Positions 33,601 through 46,412 of a stretch of DNA of 64,000 bases are shown here, piece by piece (within the stretch, counting starts at the first letter, position 1; each line of letters opens with the position of its first letter). This DNA is from Termitomyces sp. T153. Lineage: Eukaryota; Basidiomycota; Agaricomycetes; Agaricales; Lyophyllaceae. The stretch lies in NCBI GenBank assembly GCA_018296165.2, contig JACKQL020000011.1:744001-808000 (forward strand), written 5' to 3'. A program made the position numbers and the translations under genes. The notes below the pieces were generated by a model. That model made no database searches, was not told the DNA's origin, and saw nothing but the letters and a program-made list of their open reading frames with translations.

Positions 33601-34809
33601 CTTGCTGCCGGCCATTCTAATGTTGAAGAACGAAATGCGGACTATCAAACAATTGCTCATGGTCTACACTTCCTCAGAGGGAAAAGTATCTTGAGCCATG
33701 AGTAATTTTGCACTTTTATCCTCAGAGTTGCTTTTGAATCATCATCATCATAGCAACGTTATTTGGCTCGGAGATATGAACTACCGTATCGACATGGAAA
33801 ACTTCACCGTGAGAGGTCTGGCAGAGAGGGACGATCTCGATGCCTTGCTTGTAGCTGACCAGGTGTGACCCTTCTAGAATAAATTTTATGCTTACTGACC
33901 GTAAATTTCAGCTAAAGCAAATGATGGATGAAGGTACAGCTTTCTCAGGCTACACAGAAGGCCCGATTCTCTTTCGTCCGACATATCGCTACGATCTGGG
34001 CACAGACGTATATGACACTAGTGAGAAGCTGCGTATACCAGCGTGGACAGGTTGGTTTCTGCCCCTCTATTCAGAAACTGTTTTTATCTATCCTTCAGAC
34101 CGCATTCTATATCGTGGTGCCCAGCTGGATCTATCCATTTACTCAAGGGCTGAGTTGCGAGGTTCTGATCACAAACCAGGTATGACCATGTTGTTACACA
34201 CTACGAACTGTACCGGATATTTGACCAGTGTTTGGGCTTTTCCGGGCCCAAGTCCGAATCATTGACTCGGTGAAAAAGCTTGCTCTGTCGCGGTTGCTGT
34301 TCAATAGCATAGCTTCCGCCGTCCCAGGGGAGCAATCCGGTGAACAACTGAACGAGAAGTTGGCCGCCCTTGTGTTTCCATCTGATATCGCAGAACGTAC
34401 GGACTTAGCCCTTCCTGACATGTCATAGCGCTCACCGCCCTGTTGCCGTACAGTTCCTCCGCCCAGTTCTGACGATCTTGTGTGGTGGGACGGCCCAGGT
34501 AACATGCCTTATCATTATTATTGTTGATTATCATGTATCAATCTTACTTGTTCAGATTGTCCAGGTGGTGTCCTACCTATCCACGAATTCCGTCGTATCC
34601 CCACTCGTAGGAAGACGAATCCCTTTGATTCTCCTGATGATTCACCCCTTTCGTCCTCACCTACTTCCTCCGATGAAGAGCTGTACACAGATGCATTATC
34701 TCTGCCTACTCCTATGGCGCCAACCCAAGCCCAGCGGAAGCCACCGCCACCGCCACCACCCCCTCGGACAACAAAACCTCAGGGTACCACAACTTCCTTA
34801 TCGCCATGA
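30624..34809 (+). CDS. Synaptojanin-like polyphosphoinositide phosphatase (SAC + inositol 5-phosphatase)
   Basis: ATG at 30624, stop TGA 34807-34809, well over ten exons. SAC domain: KIISSGSFYYALESPWDLS, RAGTRFNTRGVDDDGNTANF, and catalytic CX5R restored by an intron at about 32243 to give FRTNCLDCLDRTNFVQ. 5-phosphatase domain: IGFQEIVPLTAQ, LRGMSGNKGAVGIRLEY, FLTAHLAAGH, VIWLGDMNYRID, PAWTDRILYRG (intron splits ACA G/AC) and GSDHKPV. Both active sites are therefore intact, as in yeast Inp52/Inp53. The tail has an EH-domain-type NPF (RRKTNPFDSP) and eight prolines before RTT. These enzymes strip phosphates from PI(4,5)P2 and PI4P in endocytosis and Golgi-endosome traffic. The domain assignment is certain; paralogue choice is not. 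Confidence 0.93.
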
Positions 34810-34927
34810 TGGCCCTCAGTGGAGTTCTGTTCTTCACACATATAATTCGTACAACAATTTTTCATGGATATAGACATAATACTCGACTTGAGAGGGACCT
34901 GGACTGTATTAGTATACATCGATTTGG

Positions 34928-36804
34928 TTAAATCAAACCCTGCTTCTTGAGGTCCTCATAAGTCTTGCGGTTGTACACATTACCCTCGTCATCTTCCAAC
35001 TCCTCCATCGTCTCTTGCTCGAAGATCTCGTGCCGGCCTTCTTGCTTGAGTTTCTCAGCAACTGAGAAAGGCCATGTCTCAAATAGTGTCAAAGAACATT
35101 AGAATAGTCAACGTACGTGCGAGGGCATCCTCTATACGGGTTATCTCATGGAAGTGCTTAGTATTAGGCAGACCTAGAGCACGCATACCGAAAGCATGTC
35201 TGGATTCCTGTGACAATGACACTTAGAATTAGATTATCCTCTAAAAAGCTCTGATCAGCGTACTTGGAAGTGTCGATCGAAGTTTTTCCTGAGTAGAAAG
35301 GTCAATGGAAGTGCAAAACAGGTTAGGAAGATGACCCGCCTTCCCATGTAGACATGGTCAGAACAAATTTCACAACGGTACTCCACACCAAGACCATGCA
35401 ACTTGTAAAGCCAGTACGGAATAGGTTTACCGTCCCATCCGAGGGGTAACTTGAGAGGGTTGTAAATGCGTTCCTCTTCCTCCTCCTCCTCCTCTGGACC
35501 ATTCGTAGCTGTGGGAGGCGGAGGTGGCGGCTTAGCTTGATCCAACAACTCCTGTTCACGCTCCCTGGCCGTGAGGGAGAACCTTCGCTCAACGTTTGAT
35601 TTGGTATCGTTCATTGTTGAGATGACGGATACAAGAAGTGAAGTTACAAGATGAGTGAGCCTGGCGGAGTTTCTGATACGTGCTGAAACTGAGGATTTTG
35701 TGATGGTGGGGGCAGTGGTAGGTGTAGGAGTGCCATTGGGATTTGGCGGTGGAGCACCGGTCACATCTTGCCTAGCAGCAGCCTTTATGTGCTTTTTGGA
35801 CGTCAGGTGTGCATCATAGACGGTTTGCTTGGCGTATTGTTTTTGACCTTTCATTGCAGGTCGTGAACCGATTATTACAATAGCTAAAAGAAGGTACGTA
35901 CATGCTGCACACCATATTCCTGCTGAACCGTTACCATTGGCAGAAACTTGCGACTTATTCTCCTCCCATCCTGATAACTCCCGAGCCTCCCAGAGTTTGT
36001 TGAAGTCGGCTTCAGCTTCCTGCTGTTGAGTATCAACATCAACAAGGGGTTGTGTCCGTTTTGCGAAGGATAGCAGATATGTATAAAGGTTTTGGATGTA
36101 GCTGTCGAACTCGTTTGTAATTGAAATCAGTCAAGGGTAGATTGTATTACGCACATTTCATAGTCCTTGGAGAAGCGTGTCTCTTTTGGCAAGTTGTTGT
36201 GAACCGGATCAAATTGAGCAGCCAGTAAGAGGTCAAGATATTGCAGGTAACCAGGTCGTTTTCCAATGTTTTTCAGATTGGTATACGCTGTATGGTGCGC
36301 ATACAAATCGACATATTTTCCATAACTTTCTTCTCCGGAAAACAATAATGAGACGGCTGAATGAGTGGAGACTACGTGAAGCTTGGGTCAAGATAGACAA
36401 TGGGGTCACGCACGGTCTTCCTCCTCATATTCTTCCTCCTCCTGATTCGGCTCATCAAGAAGGGCTGCAATCTCGAGGTCAAAGCCTCCTGGGACAGAAT
36501 CAGGATACTTGGCGTGGTGCTCTTGGATTTTCACCAACCGCGAGTAAAATTCAGAGAGGTCGTTCGCCTGAGCTGGGGCAGAGAGCGAGTTAATTTCAGC
36601 TTTCCTTGCGTCCTCGTCCTGATAAAGTGAGTTCAACGTCAATGCACGAGACTGAATACGGTCAAGTATTTGGGAGGCTTTGTGCTCTGTCTGGAGTTTT
36701 GCCTCATGAGTTGGCTGGTTGCGAGAGAGGAGTGAAGATAGCCCGCGTTCGAAACGCTCGAGCTCCTCGTGGTTCTGTCGCTGGAGTTCGATGATTGAAT
36801 CCAT
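34928..36804 (-). CDS. PRP9: Splicing factor SF3a60 / Prp9 (SF3A3)
   Basis: ATG at 36804, TAA at 34928-34930, about seven exons. N-terminus: [20 protein letters not shown] and [16 protein letters not shown], then [20 protein letters not shown] and [15 protein letters not shown], as in SF3a60. A first zinc finger lies in [20 protein letters not shown]...HLTSKKH. The C-terminal matrin-type finger is [20 protein letters not shown], followed by [19 protein letters not shown] and the end [19 protein letters not shown]3a60 is part of the SF3a complex that joins the 17S U2 snRNP to the branch-site region. The start codon is 85 bp from that of the divergent eIF4A3 gene, so the two probably share a promoter. 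Confidence 0.95.
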
Positions 36805-36889
36805 GGCTGCTGTTCAAGAGATTTGCCAGTCAACCACAGAATTCCACTAAATTCAGACTCCGACACTCTCAACCCAACCAATTTCAAAA
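36805..36889. promoter_or_regulatory. Bidirectional promoter SF3A3/eIF4A3
   Basis: Only 85 bp separate the divergent start codons of a U2 snRNP protein and the exon-junction helicase. Both 5' leaders must lie here, so a shared promoter and likely co-expression follow. I see no clear TATA box. Confidence 0.6.
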
Positions 36890-38525
<1,636 letters not shown>

Positions 38526-38820
38526 AGTGGGATCGGCTCTTGTCGTTTATCTTGTAGAACGTATATTTCGTGTAGTTTTATTCTATCGTGATGCTTTATC
38601 TAAAAAATGTGACAGTGTCCTTGAATCGAATTATCCGGAAGATCAGACACTGCCACATGACAATCCGATGCCCGCGGCTTCTCCGATCAGGTGCAGCGGA
38701 GGTTGAAATGGTTCCGGTGCTACCCGACGCCCTTTTCATGGCCGAGTTTTTCGTGATCTTGTTCTCCATCGTCTACCTTTTCCTCCTTACCTCCACTCAT
38801 CCTCCTCTCCCTCGTCCGCA

Positions 38821-40155
38821 ATGGCCGAAGTAAAAAAGGTGAAGTCGCCTCAGGAATTCGCTAGTGCGTATCGTATTGTCTTCGCCCTTTGAAGCTTTCT
38901 AAATGGGATACGTGTAACAGTCGATTTCCTGATGGGCGGTGTTTCTGCTGTACGTGTATCGTGTACGCAATTTCTAATCACCTTTTTTAAGTGACTTGTT
39001 TTTGTGCAGGCCGTCGCCAAAACCTCTGCTGCTCCCATTGAGCGCATCAAGCTCTTGGTCCAGAACCAGGATGAGATGGTTTGTCTTTTTTTAAAAAAAG
39101 AAAAAGCGTGATATTTTTATGACATGTTTTGTCTTCTCTAGATCAAGCAGGGTCGTCTCGCTACACCCTATAAGGGTATTGGCGATGCGTTCACACGCAC
39201 ATACCGCGAGGAGGGTCTTGTCTCCCTGTGGAGAGGAAACACTGCTAACGTTATCCGTTACTTCCCTACCCAAGCCCTGAACTTCGCCTTCAGTGCGTAT
39301 ATGCGTCTCAACGTATGGGAGCTTCATCACTTATGTATCTACAGAGGACTATTTCAAGTCCTTGTTCGGATTCAAGAAGAACGAGGGTTACTGGAAGTGG
39401 TTCGCTGGTAACGTCGCTTCTGGTGGTGCTGCTGGTGCATCGTCTCTCCTCTTCGTTTACTCCCTTGACTACGCTCGTACCCGTTTGGCCAACGACGCCA
39501 AGTCTGCTAAGGGTGGAGGTGCCCGTCAATTCAATGGCCTTGTCGATGTATACAGGAAAACTCTCGCATCTGATGGTATTGCCGGTCTCTACCGTGGATT
39601 TGTTCCCTCCGTTGTCGGAATCATTGTTTACCGTGGTCTTTACTTCGGTGTTTATGACTCGCTTAGTACGTGCCAATATCGCTCAGCTTACAAACTGAGT
39701 AATGTATCACCCCTTCAGAACCTGTTGTCCTCGTCGGTGCTCTCCAGGGTTCCTTCTTGGCTTCTTTCCTTCTCGGTTGGGGTGTCACTATCGGTGCTGG
39801 TCTTGCTTCATATCCTCTTGATACCATTCGGTATGTTGACGTTTTTGTTACTGCCCTTGGGGATTTCTGACTTTACTTTTGTAGTCGTCGTATGATGATG
39901 ACTTCTGGTTCGGGTGTGAACTACAAGTCCATGTTCGATGCTGGTTCTCAGATCATTGCCAAGGAGGGTACCAAGTCGCTCTTCAAGGGTGCTGGTGCTA
40001 ACATTCTCCGTGGTGTTGCTGGTGCTGGTGTGTTGTCCCTCTACGACAAGCTCCAGCAGATCATGTTCGGCAAGGTCTACTCCGGTGGTGGGTATTCTGT
40101 ACTTGTGTCTCAAGTTAATTTGATGCTCAATCACTCTTCATCAGGATCTGGTTAA
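38821..40155 (+). CDS. AAC: Mitochondrial ADP/ATP carrier
   Basis: ATG at 38821, TAA at 40153-40155, seven or eight exons. Protein order: [47 protein letters not shown], then [44 protein letters not shown] and [15 protein letters not shown]. Three mitochondrial-carrier repeats with PxD/ExxR motifs are present, and the RRRMMM signature identifies the ADP/ATP exchanger of the inner membrane. Codons are strongly biased to C-ending forms (CTC, GTC, TCC, AAG), as expected for a very highly expressed gene, unlike its neighbours. The last exon is only 11 nt (GA TCT GGT TAA), reached from donor GTGGGT. Confidence 0.95.
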
Positions 40156-40559
40156 AAACCTGTCGCATTGGATAGCTCTTTTGTTAGACTTTCATTTCTA
40201 TCACCATCATAGTTTGATGGGTATGGCTATTCTATACCCTTATAAATGGCTTATTAGAAAACAATACATAAGTCACGAAATAATGCGTGAAACGAATCGT
40301 TGCTGGGTGATTATTTGAAAGCGCTAACTGAAAGTGTAACATATGTCTCAATCACAACCTCGTCCTGGAAGTCAGCCTTCCCAGGATATCGATTCAAGAG
40401 GTGAAATTATAATGGAGGAGGATGAGGAAGAGTTTATAATACTGATGTGGTCCCCAGTTGAAATGATGAGTTCACTAGGAAATATCTACTTAGCTAATCG
40501 GTAGATAGGTAATGAATACCTGTCTAGCTTTATACTTTCCCATGGTACACTCAGACTCA

Positions 40560-41640
40560 AAAGTAGGGAGGAGAGCCACGCCGTGCAGTTCCGCAATCCC
40601 CGGCCATCTAGTTGGCAGGAGCACATCGGGTACAACCCTGTGGGGGTTGGCTACCAGTTCCCTGTGTGCCTACATAACTCACCTTTCTCCAGGATCAAGA
40701 ATAGCACTCATGGTCTGCTTTACCTCGAGTATGTATGCTGTCAAATTCGTTCCTCTTTTTCAGTTACCTGCCTGTCTATCATTATTAGTATACTAGGATG
40801 GGTGTCGCATAGACCTCCAGTGTGTCGTGGTCTATTTCCCCACTAGTGTGATCATTATCTTCTTTGCGCAATCAGCTCCTGCAGGAACGTCCCTGGGTCT
40901 AGGAATCCTACACGGAAATTAGGCAGCGTAATCTCTAAACACGAGTAGAATTCCCTCCTAATCTCCACTGTTGGTGGGTGAGGGCAGATGATCATTGCAT
41001 GGGTCACATCTTCAATCCCGTTCCTGCAGAAACGGCATCATGGTCTCTTGTTTCTTGCCACTGTTGGGCGTCTTCGTTCACTCCATCTGAACCTCTCAAT
41101 TGCCAGTGCGTGGACAAGAGATCATGATATGGGTGAGCACCTGCCTGTGTTTTGGGTCTTATATTCGTAGGTAGTGCCTAAAAGCTATTACTTTCCTATT
41201 CAGTCTATTCCCTTCCTGCTCCATCCGTTCTGCCAGTAGCTCATAGCCTCTGGCTGACTTCTGTATCTTCAGATCAACCTACTTTTCCACTGTCTCTCGA
41301 ACCTTATCAATAAGCATATCCGCCATCTGAACTGTGATGTTGTCCCGTGGCAGGTTCCAACAGACTGGTGTCTCTGGTAGGTTGGCAAGCCCCATGGAGT
41401 CACAGCAATCTATAAAAAACCTTTCGGTCCCATCTTTTGGGTCAGATGGTGATGAACGACGACTTCCATCATCATCAATAATCTGTTGTAATCCGAAGCC
41501 TTCAAGATGAGGATGACATTCAACGAAGGAAACAATTTTGTCGCGTCGGCTGGACGCTCTGTATACAGGAACCATGCATTGACATCAATAAGTATGTGTC
41601 GGATCTGCTTGGTCCCGATTGCAGAGCTTTGCTTTTTTTT
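40560..41640 (-). mobile_element. Decayed LINE-type retrotransposon, 3' end of the reverse-transcriptase ORF
   Basis: Reading the minus strand, one frame gives LAIERFRWSERRRPTVARNK followed by the zinc-binding signature CRFCRNGIEDVTHAMIICP and then REFYSCLEITLPNFRVG and EVYATPILVY. This CxxC...HAxxxC layout is the zf-RVT-like tail of non-LTR retrotransposon polyproteins found in many mushrooms. Further 5', scattered in-frame pieces (VECHPHLEGFGLQQI, ARGYELLAERMEQEGN) belong to the same reading direction. Stops and frame changes interrupt it throughout, so it is dead. I see no complete reverse transcriptase catalytic motif and no target-site duplication. Confidence 0.6.
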
Positions 41641-44600
41641 GTTCATTGAGATCGAGTAACCTCTTCCTTTTTTCCTTCCCTTGCCTCCGGGCTCTGAGAG
41701 CCCTCATTTAATCATATCTTCCAAGTTCTTTCTTTCACATTTAAGATTGAGCTAGAGGTTTTCGATCCCGTCACAGTTTGCAGAGGCAAGCAAGGTATGT
41801 AGGATTGACTTGTTCTTGCATTATATTGATCTGTTGAAGGGAAGACAAAACATTCCTTCAAATTAGTTTGACCTTGCTACATCGAGCTAAACATCTACCG
41901 ACGAAGATTGTGAGTGGCCGGATGGTGCAAACTTTATGACCGTTGTCCTTAATCTTACAGTTGTTTGTAGAATATAGGACGCAAGCCGTGTTTTTTTCCT
42001 CGTGTTCGCCAATTTCCGAGCTCAATCTTCCGCGAGCCTCATCGATATCTCGTTCAAATCTCGACCGTTACCTTAAACTCATTGCGTTGTACTCAGCGAA
42101 CTTTTCTGCAGGTGCACATGTAATTTTTTTTTTACAAATTTGTACTTTTATGACGGGTAGCCGTCGGTGTGCAACTATGGGCCCAGATTGATTCCGAACC
42201 CTCCAAACTTAGAGGAGGTGGTGTATTGTGACTACAAGTGCATGTATAGTTATTTTTGATGTTTTGCATTTGCAGTGGGCAGATCTTCCCAACTGCCCAT
42301 GAGAGCTTATTCTTCTTGGACTATCGATTACTTGAGAGTTTTCTGATAAGTGCTTCCATTATCCATTATCTCTACCTTGGGCGGCTATATAGTATCTGTG
42401 TTCGATTTTACATCCGGTCAGGACAAATTGGTCCGAGTGATACATGGAAATCATCAATATCATCGGCAATTCACCGTTTTCTGCCAACCCGAGCCCACTG
42501 GCATGGTCGCAACTGGTCGCAATTATGTACACGATAATGCAACGCGACGACTTCGTGCGGGATTTCTGCGACTTCTCGGAATAACCTACTTGCTCCCTTT
42601 AGGTTGGAATGGATCATCGTGCTACACAATACTGTCAATATGATAGAGCTTGGCCCATAAGGCGCTTTGAGAGAGTGCCGGCTAGCGCGCGTGTCTGAAG
42701 TTGCATATCCATGGTTTTAAGGACATTCCACCGTTGTCAATGCGGACGTGTCTCGCTCAACTGGTTTCCTTTGGCGTATCTGCCTGTCTCGTTCGAGTTC
42801 TCAGATAAGTATTCTTCAGAGATCTTTCTCTACCTGAACTTAGCAGGAGGCAAGGAGTAGATCTCGAAAGTTTTGCCTGTCAGACACCACTGTGGCTCGG
42901 CGAAGATTTCTCTAGTTCACGAGCTTTATAACTGAAATTGTTATGCTTATTGCACTTTTACAGCCGTACCAATGGTGTCCGATGCATATTGTACCTTCTT
43001 CGTTTTTTCTGTTATTCTCTCATGGACAAAATTACCATCGCATTATCAGAGTCTACTGACCGATTTCTGAGAAAAGGAAAGTTCCTTGCTTTTCCTGGCA
43101 TGGTCAAGGAAATACATGAACTACATCATTCAAGTTTCGAGAGCCCTGTTCACATTCCATTCATTCAACAGGCTGCCGAGAAATCGGAAACTCCAAAAGG
43201 TCCATAACGACAAGGCAGTATTACCATGTTACCATATTAATATCTACCTAGTAGTATTTTCTGAGGTCTCCATGGGTCATACTTGGGAGCGGTGGCGGTT
43301 GAAGTTGAAATTGACACGTTCTATCAGCATTCGGAATTCAACCCCTGTTGCGACGACTTTATATATGTAGCCTAAAATTATGATCTGCAAATCTGTCCGA
43401 GCTCTTGGAACTCACAGGCGTTACCAGCTTTTCACCATACGTAGACAATTTGAATAATTGCCGATTAAAGCAGCACTGCAGGCCTTTGAATGAAGTGCGA
43501 GTCCTACATTGGCAATGTACGCTTTCGGGTACCAATAAGTGATTTTCGTCGATTGTGCTTATCTCTCGAAACGCGAAGATATGGAGGGGAAGCTTTCGGG
43601 AAGCTGGCCTTTAACCAACATCCGGGGCGCCGTCGTTCATCTTAGCCTATGTACATACATAGCACAAAAAAGTCCGATGGCATTAGCGAATAGTCTCAGG
43701 TGTGAAATTCAAAGTAAGGGTGAGTCGCCGGATAAAATAGAACTTCTTGGTCATCTGAGGCTTGGCTGCATCAGAAATTAGCCACGATGGTCCGCATGAG
43801 AACGACAGTAGGTACTAGAAAGTTTCGAAGAACCTTGTCGCCTGATCATTCAGGTCCGACATCCCCTGTATGTTAAACGCTAAAAACTTAGCAATCGTAG
43901 AGATAAGGTGGATAAGGTAAACTGGGAACTCCAACGATCACGGTGAGGTGATGGGCAAATTGAGATATCAGCGAATGAAAGTGTTTCAAGACAAGAGGAC
44001 GTTAAGCTTAGCCAGAGGCTTTAAGCATCGATAACGTCCCTATATGTCTTCCTCCTTGCCTTACTGAACACGATTGCCTGGGCCAAACCTATTCTAGGTT
44101 CCAAAACCATGCTGATCATCCATAGGGATCCCGAGGGAATGGGGCAGTGCTCAAATATGCTAAAGACGCCAACCCACATGGTCATGATAACTAGCTTGGT
44201 TCGTAAGTTGGGCAGGAAGGTTTTTACCTGATCATATGATTGGAATCGATGAAAGATGAGAGGAGTGATTCGGCCATGTCCGCCGGCTTAGCTGCCCGGA
44301 GTTGTGGCGAACTCATTCACTTCACCATGGCCCCAGAACGAGTAGCACGTGTGAAAGATCTTCCTTTATAGAATAATCAGAATAACTAAAGCGAGGTGAA
44401 AATAGTCATTTATACAGGAGCGTACCAAGGGCCTCTCACGAGATCAATCGAGAGCTTCTTAATGACGATGCTACCGTGGTGGAACAGTTATCTGAAACCG
44501 CCGAGAGCCTGGTTGGACTATCTTACTAAATTTAGTTGATTCGCTGGAAGAAAATCCAAACAAGTACCTGGCCATAATCTAGGGCTCACTGTTCGGCAGT

Positions 44601-45432
44601 CTCGCAGGGAAGCTGCCATGCGTGGATTTCCGAGGATCGTCGCAATTCAATACTGATGCACATAAATTGCCGGGGTCAGTGTCGTGCACCCATCCCCCAT
44701 CTTCCCCCAGCATGTGTTACTGGCGCAGGTAAGCCCCTAACTGCGACGACTTGGTGAACGATGATTCACCGTCTGTACGATCAAAGAGTTCGCAACTACT
44801 ACAAGAAGTGAGTGGATCCGCCTCATGTGAGCGACATCGCTGAATCAAGACGCGTAGGTGCGGCCACGGTATAACATTGGTTTGTAGTTCTGATTCGTCT
44901 TTTGACGCACCGTCATAACGAAATTGTCATTAGCCTGATGAAGAGGCAAGTCAATAGTAGTTGTTGCTGAGCTACGATCGTTGACAACTCGTCAGATCCA
45001 ATGTGACTTGATCAATTGTAAATTTAGTTCGACTCACTCGAAGGACTGTGTACCACCACAATGCCAAAGAACATGTTGGCAATAGTATGTAGCCTTCTTG
45101 TTGTACACCGACCCATCCTTACGCTTCAAAGCCGGCAATATCCTCAACAATACTCACCTCATATCGACAGGCTATGCCCCAATTGCGAGGCGAGGTGAAG
45201 TGAAGATCAAGTCACAGAGCGGTCGGCGCATCAGTCGCAACTCTTGTAGTAGAGTGGAGGAAGGAAGTCGAAGAGAGGCATTTCGGACATGCTGTATTTC
45301 GAGACAAGATATTTTCTATACAGTCAGCTGTACAATCAACAGGACGCTCTAAGGAGCTGTATATATCATCACAGGTCTTCAACTTGCTATATGGCTGGGC
45401 AGGCTGCTGCGATGACCTACTACGAGAGACAA
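41641..45432. other. Gene-poor block, no gene seen
   Basis: About 3.8 kb with no frame longer than about 97 codons that looks like protein. Possible fragments near 42400-42640 and 42938-43207 have no recognisable motif. It lies beside the LINE relic, so much of it is probably old transposon debris. I saw no long terminal repeats or tandem arrays, but a repeat search was not possible. Confidence 0.5.
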
Positions 45433-45905
45433 TCAATCATCTCCAATATTATGTTTCTTCTTCAACGCTGCAAGCTCCTCTTCGCGGCGGGCCAAGTCTG
45501 CTTTTGCGGCTGCAGCATCTTGTTTAGCTGGCATATGATACAGGACGACAATGTAGCGCTCTTGTAGATGGAAACCGTTCAAATGCTCAAGAGCGTTCTT
45601 AGCCTGGGATTGGAGAGGTTTAGACGAGGCCCAAGCTTCGACTCGTCGACAACGTACGTCCATAACATCATCAAAGACAACAAATGCTGTCCCTCTAGTC
45701 TTCTGCTCGTTCCCTATCCGGATTTGGCGTATTGTTCCATAGCGCCCGAACAAGTCGTACAAATCCTCTCCAGTAATTTGGTAATTTAGATTCTTCACAA
45801 ATAGAATACGGTTTGCACCTGGAGGGAGTTTCGTCTGTACACGTACGCATGAGTGGGTAGGCGACCGAGAAGGCGAAAACTTGCCGTTGGCCTGGCCAGT
45901 GCCAT
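45433..45905 (-). CDS. SF3B6: Splicing factor SF3b14/p14 (SF3B6)
   Basis: Three exons; start ATG 45905 gives MALARPT, then TKLPPGANRILFVKNLNYQI, TGEDLYDLFGRYGTIRQIRI, NEQKTRGTAFVVFDDVMD, and after an intron (GTACGT...CCCAG) AKNALEHLNGFHLQERYIVV and LYHMPAKQDAAAAKADLARR. RNP2 (ILFVKNL) and RNP1 (RGTAFVVF) of the single RRM are intact. p14 contacts SF3b155 and lies at the branch-point adenosine in the U2 snRNP; the match to the family is nearly residue for residue. The first intron (45835-45884) has a GC donor; without it the start cannot be joined in frame. Confidence 0.93.
45835..45884 (-). other. GC-AG intron in the SF3B6 gene
   Basis: 50 nt on the minus strand, donor ACG|GCAAGT, acceptor GTACAG. 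It joins the seven-codon first exon to TKLPPGANRI in frame. The alternative ATG close to the acceptor is out of frame. Confidence 0.75.
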
Positions 45906-46412
45906 CACTGCCGTCAGAGAGGTGTGAGCCAACTGCGACACCAAAGTGTAAAGGTTATGCAATCATACACAAATAACGATTAGATTAGATTATTAGTGTG
46001 GCCAGCCCGAGGCTCGGGCGTCCGAGTCTGAAGACCTGGCTACTCTCCTCTTCAATTTAACATATTATGTACGTACTTGGTTCGAAACAGATAAGAAGAC
46101 TCATATACTTTCGCTTAGTTTGACCCTCGGTTTTCAGATAGTCAGCCGTTCCCCGTTCAAGCCTATTTGAACCCAACTTCACCAAAATTCGAAGTTGTAA
46201 AAAACTATCACCCATAAACCATTGTGAGTTCACTCAGATTTTCATCAGTATCGGCTGCGCCTCATGAAGGTCACATTGGAAAGCTTAACATATACATCTG
46301 GAACCGATCTGATGATCTGAAATCTATACGGTGAAGAAGGCATCCATAAGTAAGAGTCCATGAAATCAGTCTTCGAAGAAAGAATCCGCCGCATTAAAAG
46401 TAGGGTCAGAAG
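45906..46412. other. Intergenic, no gene seen
   Basis: Promoter region of SF3B6 (minus) is not here but at its upstream side, 45906 onward; the 3' end of the PEBP-like gene closes the interval. It contains a short GC-rich palindrome GCCCGAGGCTCGGGC at 46005-46019. Confidence 0.45.

Noticed and set aside
40342..40503. Short ATG frame starting MSQSQPRPGSQPSQDID
   Set aside because: Only about 50 codons beside the LINE relic; no splice partner or homologous motif.
46005..46019. GC-rich perfect palindrome GCCCGAGGCTCGGGC
   Set aside because: Too short and isolated to call a hairpin RNA, terminator or binding site; no second copy noticed.
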